From the NCBI GenBank assembly GCA_031286555.1, contig JAITUD010000072.1, positions 1 through 8,821 of the forward strand: DNA of 8,821 nucleotides, written 5' to 3'. The notes beneath the pieces were generated by a model. The model had not been told where the DNA came from. It made no database searches and saw only the letters and a list, made by a program, of their open reading frames with translations. The translations under genes were made by a program, and so were the position numbers. Shown here one piece after another: positions 5,070 to 8,821 of the stretch. The number at the start of each line of letters is the position of its first letter. Position 1 is the first letter of the stretch. The DNA comes from Microbacterium sp. Lineage in GTDB: Bacteria > Actinomycetota > Actinomycetes > Actinomycetales > Microbacteriaceae.

Positions 5070-6764
5070 TTACGCTCCGAGCACGGCGGCGAAGTCGGCC
5101 GTCTCGAGGCGGGTCTTGATCGCGCCCAGGAAGCGGGCGGCGTCCGCACCGTCGATGATGCGGTGGTCGTACGAGATCGCGAAGTACACGTACGAACGGA
5201 CCGCGATCGCGTCGACGCCGCCGACGTTCACGACGCCGGGGCGCTTGAACACGACGCCGGTGCCGAGGATCGCGGACTGCGGCAGGAACACGAGCGGCGT
5301 GTCGAACAGCGCGCCGCGCGACCCGGTGTTGGTCACCGTGAAGGTGCCACCGGCGAGCTCGTCCGGCTTCAGTTTGTTGTCACGCGTGCGGGCCGCGAGA
5401 TCGGCGATCTCGTTCGCCAGCTGGGCGAGATTCTTCGTCGCCGCATCGCGCACGACCGGCGTCAGCAGGCCGCGCTCGGTGTCGACCGCGATGGAGATGT
5501 TCTCCGTCGCGGGGTAGACGATGCTGTCGCCGTCGACCGTCGAGTTGATGATCGGGAAGGCCTGCAGTGCCTCAGCGGCGGCAAGGGTGAAGAACGGCAG
5601 GAAGGAGAGCTTGTCGCCCGTCTTCTGCTGGAACGCCACCTTGACGCTGTCGCGGTACGCGGCCAGAGCCGTCACGTCGATCTCGACGAACGTGGTCAGC
5701 TGTGCGGTCTGCTGCATCGAGGCCACGGCGCGCTCGGCGACGACCTTGCGCAGGCGGGACATCTTCTGCGTGGTGCCGCGCAGCGGGGAGACCTCGAGGG
5801 CAGCCGGAGCCGCGGCGACCGGAGCAGCTGCCGCGGCAGGCGCCTGGGTCTTGGCCTCGGCGGCCTTCAGCACGTCCTCCTTGCGGATGCGACCACCGAC
5901 GCCGGAGCCCTGGACGCTCGCCAGGTCGACGCCCTGCTGTGCGGCCAGGCGGCGCACGAGCGGGGTGACGTAGAGGTTGTCCGATCCGGTTGCCTCAGCA
6001 ACGGGTGCCGGAGCGGCAGCCGGGGCCGGAGCAGCGGGCGCCGGCGCGGGAGCCGGAGCGGCGGCGGGTGCCGGAGCGGCGGCGGGTGCCGGAGCGGCGG
6101 CCGGTGCCGGAGCGGCAACAGGCGCCGGAGCAGCGGCGGCGGGAGCACCGGAGCCGACCCGAGCGAGCACTGCGCCGACGGCGACGGTCTCGTCCTCAGC
6201 GGCGACGATCTCCTGCAGCACACCGGCCACAGGCGAAGGAATCTCGGTGTCGACCTTGTCGGTCGAGATCTCCAGCAGTGCCTCGTCGACCTCCACGCTG
6301 TCACCGACCTGCTTGAGCCAGCGGGTGACGGTGCCCTCGGTGACGCTCTCGCCGAGCTCGGTGAGCGCGCTGTCGGTGGCGTCGCCGGATGCTGCCGGGG
6401 CGGCGGGTGTCTCAGCCGCGGGGGCCGGCGCGGGCGCCTCAGCGGCCGGCGCCGGGGCAGCGGCCGCAGGCGCCTCAGCGGGCGCCGGAGCGGCGGCGGG
6501 TGCCTCAGCGGCCGGGGCCGCACCGGAACCGTCGCCGATGCGTGCGAGCAGCGCGCCGATCTCGACCGTCTCGTCCTCGTCGACCAGGATCGCCTCGAGC
6601 ACGCCACTGACGGGTGCGGGGCTCTCGGTGTCGACCTTGTCGGTCGAGATCTCGAGGAGGCCTTCGTCAGCCTCGACGGTGTCGCCGACCTGCTTGAGCC
6701 AGCGGGTGACCGTACCCTCGGTGACGCTCTCTCCGAGAGCGGGGAGGACCACGGATGTGCTCAT
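5070..6764 (-). CDS. sucB: Dihydrolipoamide acyltransferase, E2 of the pyruvate dehydrogenase complex (usually named sucB/dlaT)
   Basis: E2 passes the acetyl group from E1 to coenzyme A on swinging lipoyl arms. The 564 residues hold, in order: lipoyl domain 1 (1-77, lipoyl Lys43 in STDKVDTE), an Ala/Pro/Glu linker (80-127), lipoyl domain 2 (about 133-204, Lys170), an Ala/Pro linker (207-258), the E1/E3-binding domain (264-300, VTPLVRRLAAQQGVDL...GRIRKEDVL), a short linker, and the catalytic domain (about 330-564). The active site motif DHRIIDG has His534 and Asp538. In actinobacteria the 2-oxoglutarate dehydrogenase carries its own E2 domain, so this protein, although often annotated as succinyltransferase, probably serves pyruvate dehydrogenase. 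The ATG at 6764 has AAGGAGA (6772-6778) seven bases upstream. It follows lpdA (E3) by 96 bases. Domain 1 reads ESPAP where EIPSP is usual, and domain 2 begins with the unusual SALTELGES. Lipoylation genes are not adjacent. Confidence 0.95.
   Translation of the reverse strand: MSTSVVLPALGESVTEGTVTRWLKQVGDTVEADEGLLEISTDKVDTESPAPVSGVLEAILVDEDETVEIGALLARIGDGSGAAPAAEAPAAAPAPAEAPAAAAPAPAAEAPAPAPAAETPAAPAASGDATDSALTELGESVTEGTVTRWLKQVGDSVEVDEALLEISTDKVDTEIPSPVAGVLQEIVAAEDETVAVGAVLARVGSGAPAAAAPAPVAAPAPAAAPAPAAAPAPAAAPAPAPAPAAPAPAAAPAPVAEATGSDNLYVTPLVRRLAAQQGVDLASVQGSGVGGRIRKEDVLKAAEAKTQAPAAAAAPVAAAPAALEVSPLRGTTQKMSRLRKVVAERAVASMQQTAQLTTFVEIDVTALAAYRDSVKVAFQQKTGDKLSFLPFFTLAAAEALQAFPIINSTVDGDSIVYPATENISIAVDTERGLLTPVVRDAATKNLAQLANEIADLAARTRDNKLKPDELAGGTFTVTNTGSRGALFDTPLVFLPQSAILGTGVVFKRPGVVNVGGVDAIAVRSYVYFAISYDHRIIDGADAARFLGAIKTRLETADFAAVLGA
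6052..6141 (-). repeat. 18-bp tandem repeat, five copies, encoding the Ala/Pro linker of E2
   Basis: Five consecutive 18-base units begin on the plus strand at 6052, 6070, 6088, 6106 and 6124. The first two (GCCGGAGCGGCGGCGGGT) are identical, the third differs by one base, and the last two carry a few more changes. Each unit encodes six Ala/Pro residues of the second linker, so gain or loss of a unit keeps the frame. Related but degenerate units extend on the left side to about 6003. Confidence 0.85.
6242..6356 (-). repeat. Lipoyl-domain 2 copy of an internal 115-bp repeat in sucB
   Basis: This segment is a near-copy of 6623-6737, offset by 381 bases (127 codons). Long identical blocks include 31 bases starting at 6242 and about 26 bases around 6304-6329. 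It encodes the LGESVTEG, TVTRWLKQVGD and EISTDKVDTE core of lipoyl domain 2. DNA identity this high implies a recent duplication, or gene conversion keeping the two domains alike. Confidence 0.85.
6623..6737 (-). repeat. Lipoyl-domain 1 copy of the internal 115-bp repeat in sucB
   Basis: Partner of 6242-6356. It covers the same core of lipoyl domain 1, including the codon for lipoyl Lys43. Differences cluster in the stretch that separates the two conserved blocks, while the blocks around the lipoyl lysine are unchanged. Confidence 0.85.
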
Positions 6765-6799
6765 GTCGGAGTCTCCTTCAGGATGTTCGTGTGGTGTTC

Positions 6800-6805
6800 A
6801 GCTTA
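6800..6805 (-). promoter_or_regulatory. Possible -10 box of an sucB promoter
   Basis: TAAGCT on the minus strand, 35 bases before the sucB ATG, is the same hexamer as the RDD -10 box and fits TANNNT. A start near 6793 would leave a short leader with the AAGGAGA ribosome site. The hexamer 17 bases upstream (TGTCTC) is a poor -35, so sucB may instead depend on read-through from lpdA or on an activator. Confidence 0.35.
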
Positions 6806-6837
6806 GTGGCCTTGAACGCGCAGAGACAGAACGAAAC

Positions 6838-6868
6838 TTCCACAATGCGCGAAAAAGTTTTCACAATG
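6838..6868 (-). promoter_or_regulatory. Direct repeat with 21-bp spacing upstream of sucB, candidate operator
   Basis: CACAATG occurs at 6841-6847 (within TTCCACAATG, 6838-6847) and at 6862-6868 (within TTTCACAATG, 6859-6868), exactly 21 bases or two helical turns apart. The second copy is part of the small palindrome CACAATGTG. Between them is GAAAA-AG-TTTTC (6851-6862), another inverted repeat. The second copy runs into the end of lpdA. The AT-rich patch stands out in this GC-rich gap. No named regulator is assigned. Confidence 0.3.
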
Positions 6869-8237
6869 TGTGCAAAGGCTTCCCGGCGAGGGCCAGGAAG
6901 GCCTCGCCCAGAGCCTCGCTCTGAGTGGGGTGGGCGTGGATCAGCGGAGCGATGTCCTCGGGGTGCGCCTCCCACGCGACGGCCAGCTGGCCCTCGGTGA
7001 TCAGCTCGCCGACGCGGTCGCCGAGCAGGTGCACGCCGAGCACTGGCCCGTCCTTGAGACGGACGACCTTGACCAGGCCGCCCGTGCCGATGATCTCGCT
7101 CTTGCCGTTGCCCGCGAGGTTGTAGTCGTACGAGACGACCTGATCCGCGCCGTGCGCGGTCACAGCCGCCTCCTCGGTGATGCCCACCGAGGCGACCTCC
7201 GGGCTGCAGTACGTGACCCGCGGGATGTTCGCCTCGGGCATGGGGGCGGGGCTCAGCCCGGCGATGCGCTCGGCGACGGCGATGCCCTGCAGGAATCCGC
7301 GGTGGGCGAGCTGCAGACCGGGGACGATGTCGCCCACGGCCCACAGACCGGGAACGCCGGTGCGCAGCTCCTCGTCCACGATCACGAAGCCGCGATCCAT
7401 CGTCGCGCCGGCCTCGGCGAAGCCGAGATCGGCGGTGGCGGGACCGCGACCGACGGCGACCAGCAGGTAGTCGGCCTCGAGGGTCTTGCCGTCCTCGAGG
7501 GTGACGGTGACGGCATCCGCGGTCTGAGTGGCGGACTGGAACCGCACGCCGAGCGAGTACGCGATGCCGCGTCGGCGGAACGCTCGCTCCAGCCCCTTGC
7601 TCAGGGCGATGTCCTCGTTCGGGACCAGATGCGGCAGAGCCTCGATGATCGTCACCTCGGCGCCGAACGATCGCCAGACGCTGGCGAACTCGACTCCGAT
7701 CACTCCTCCGCCGAGGATGAGCACGCGTGCCGGCACCTCGTCGAGGGCGAGCGCCTGCTCGCTGGTGAGGATGCGGCCGCCGATCTCCAGTCCGGGCAGC
7801 GACCTGCTGTAGGAGCCCGTAGCGAGCACGACGTCGGCGCCCACGTAGCGGTCGTCGCCGACCACGACCGCGCGGTCGGTGTCGAGGCGTCCGGCTCCCG
7901 CGACGACGGTGATCCCGCGCGCCTTGATCAGGCCCTCGAGGCCCTTGAACTTCTTGGCGACGATCCCTTCGCGGTAGGAGCGGACGCCCGCGGCGTCGAT
8001 CCCCTCGAGGGTCGCGGTCACGCCCACGGACGCCGCATCGCGGACGTGCTCGGCGACCTCAGCGGCGTGCAGCAGCGCCTTCGTCGGGATGCAGCCGCGG
8101 TGCAGGCAGGTGCCTCCGACCTTGTCCTTCTCGATCAGCGCGACCTTCTTGCCGAGCTCGGCGGCCCGCAGGGCGGCCGCGTAACCGCCGCTGCCGCCGC
8201 CGAGGATGACGACGTCGAAGGTGTGGGTGGTCATCAT
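6861..8237 (-). CDS. lpdA: Dihydrolipoyl dehydrogenase, E3
   Basis: E3 is an FAD flavoenzyme that reoxidises the dihydrolipoyl arm of E2 and passes the electrons to NAD. The protein has 458 residues in the longest form, normal for the family. The FAD-binding GGGSGG is at 13-18, and the redox-active disulfide Cys44-Cys49 is in GGTCLHRGCIP. The NAD-binding GGGVIG is at 176-181, the second FAD motif with its GLWAVGD segment follows further on, and the catalytic His436 and Glu441 lie in HAHPTQSEAL. Two start codons compete. The ATG at 8237 overlaps the pepA stop by four bases but lies one base from AGGAGG (8239-8244). The next codon, the ATG at 8234, is four bases from it and gives a 457-residue protein starting MTTHTFDVVILGG. 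The second is more likely. The gene is downstream of pepA and upstream of sucB, the E2 partner, in a probable operon. Confidence 0.96.
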   Translation of the reverse strand: MMTTHTFDVVILGGGSGGYAAALRAAELGKKVALIEKDKVGGTCLHRGCIPTKALLHAAEVAEHVRDAASVGVTATLEGIDAAGVRSYREGIVAKKFKGLEGLIKARGITVVAGAGRLDTDRAVVVGDDRYVGADVVLATGSYSRSLPGLEIGGRILTSEQALALDEVPARVLILGGGVIGVEFASVWRSFGAEVTIIEALPHLVPNEDIALSKGLERAFRRRGIAYSLGVRFQSATQTADAVTVTLEDGKTLEADYLLVAVGRGPATADLGFAEAGATMDRGFVIVDEELRTGVPGLWAVGDIVPGLQLAHRGFLQGIAVAERIAGLSPAPMPEANIPRVTYCSPEVASVGITEEAAVTAHGADQVVSYDYNLAGNGKSEIIGTGGLVKVVRLKDGPVLGVHLLGDRVGELITEGQLAVAWEAHPEDIAPLIHAHPTQSEALGEAFLALAGKPLHTL

Positions 8238-8244
8238 GCCTCCT
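8234..8244 (-). promoter_or_regulatory. Overlapping pepA stop and lpdA start with AGGAGG inside the pepA end
   Basis: On the minus strand AGGAGG (8244-8239) is followed by CATGATGA, so the pepA stop TGA overlaps either lpdA ATG: by four bases for the first, by one base for the second. The ribosome site lies within the last pepA codons. This is the usual layout for translational coupling, and the four-base spacing favours the second ATG. Confidence 0.75.
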
Positions 8245-8821
8245 TGGCGGATGCTTCGGCGAACGCGATCAGCGAGCGCACGGTGGCCCCGGTCGGGCCC
8301 TTCTCCGTGAAGCCGTACCCGGACCCCTTGTGCTCACCGGAGCCGGCGATGTCGAGGTGGATCCAGGGGATGCGCGGCGCGTCGGCCTCTTCGGACGTGC
8401 GGCCGACGAATCGGCGGAGGAACAGCCCCGCGAACAGCGACCCGCCGGAGCGGTCGCCCATGTTCGCGTTGACCATGTCGGCGATCGGCGAGTCGAGAGA
8501 CTCCTCCATATGGTCGGGCAGGGGGAGGGGCCACGCCAGCTCGTCGACGCTCTCGGATGCCGACAGGTACTCGGCGACCGCATCCTCGCTGCCCATCACG
8601 CCGGTGTGGCGCATGCCGAGCGCGACGATGATCGCCCCGGTGAGCGTGGCGACGTCGATGATGACGTCCGGGTTCTCGCGGCTCGCCGCCACGAGGCCGT
8701 CGGCCATGACCAGGCGCCCCTCGGCGTCAGTGTTCAGCACCTCGACGGTCTGCCCGTCCAACATCCGCAGCACGTCGCCGGGGCGCGTGGCGCGACCAGA
8801 GGGCATGTTGTCGGCGATGCA
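8234..8821 (-). CDS. pepA: Leucyl aminopeptidase (M17 family), C-terminal 195 residues; 5' end outside the window
   Basis: M17 aminopeptidases are cytoplasmic, two-metal, hexameric enzymes that release N-terminal residues from peptides. The frame is open to the last base of the window and begins CIADNMPSGRATRPGDV. The M17 signature NTDAEGRL is at fragment residues 30-37, supplying the metal-binding Asp32 and Glu34 and the catalytic-site Arg36. DVATLTGA and HTGVMG follow, then NMGDRSGGSLFAGLFLRRF and PWIHLDIAGSG near the end, all typical of the catalytic domain. The ATG at 8806 within this stretch is internal and not the start. The stop TGA (8236-8234) overlaps the lpdA start, which suggests coupled translation with lpdA. 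The pepA-lpdA-sucB neighbourhood is common in actinobacteria. Confidence 0.95.
   Translation of the reverse strand, partial: CIADNMPSGRATRPGDVLRMLDGQTVEVLNTDAEGRLVMADGLVAASRENPDVIIDVATLTGAIIVALGMRHTGVMGSEDAVAEYLSASESVDELAWPLPLPDHMEESLDSPIADMVNANMGDRSGGSLFAGLFLRRFVGRTSEEADAPRIPWIHLDIAGSGEHKGSGYGFTEKGPTGATVRSLIAFAEASAKEA

Noticed and set aside
6052..6141. Tandem 18-bp repeats as a CRISPR array
   Set aside because: The units are contiguous with no spacers, in frame, and encode the Ala/Pro linker of E2.
5163..6924. Long plus-strand open frames opposite sucB (547 and 315 codons)
   Set aside because: They are Arg/Gly- or Ala/Gly-rich shadows created by the GC-rich Ala/Pro linker codons of E2. sucB on the other strand has all domains and active-site residues.

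Overview
The window is high-GC actinobacterial DNA, most likely from Microbacterium or another member of the Microbacteriaceae. The evidence is the strong G/C preference at third codon positions, TANNNT-type -10 boxes set right against start codons, a GlnR-like box before glnA, and gene order. The order pepA, lpdA, sucB (pyruvate dehydrogenase E2), DUF4191, RDD protein, glnA is a conserved actinobacterial neighbourhood; the Mycobacterium tuberculosis block around Rv2213-Rv2220 (pepB, dlaT, lipB, lipA, DUF4191, RDD, glnA1) is the comparison from memory. No RNA gene, insertion sequence, CRISPR array or origin is visible. Coding density is very high and no gene-free gap exceeds about 140 bases.

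Left part (1-1117): the first 189 codons of glnA (minus strand) diverge from a small RDD membrane protein (plus strand). The 121-base gap holds four GTNAC/GAAAC-type half-sites at exact 11-bp spacing, which is the layout of a GlnR operator. It is placed to act on both the glnA promoter and a leaderless RDD promoter.

Middle part (1120-5066): two insertions relative to the textbook cluster. The first is a head-to-head pair only 25 bases apart: a RimB-type retropepsin-like protease and a RimK-type ATP-grasp glutamate ligase. This looks like a writer/eraser pair for poly-glutamate tails. The ligase has an extra C-terminal domain that reads as a TrkA-C/RCK_C ligand-binding module, the most unusual protein feature here. 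A near-perfect bidirectional terminator separates rimK from the DUF4191 gene. The second insertion is a 442-codon single-pass membrane protein of unknown function, sitting where lipB-lipA would be expected; no lipoate gene is in the window.

Right part (5070-8821): pepA (partial), lpdA and sucB run on the minus strand as a probable operon. The pepA stop and lpdA start overlap. LpdA (E3) and the two-lipoyl-domain E2 are partner subunits of the pyruvate dehydrogenase complex. The sucB gene carries two internal DNA repeats: an 18-bp tandem array encoding the Ala/Pro linker, and a 115-bp duplicated stretch in the lipoyl domains. Both could drive length variation.
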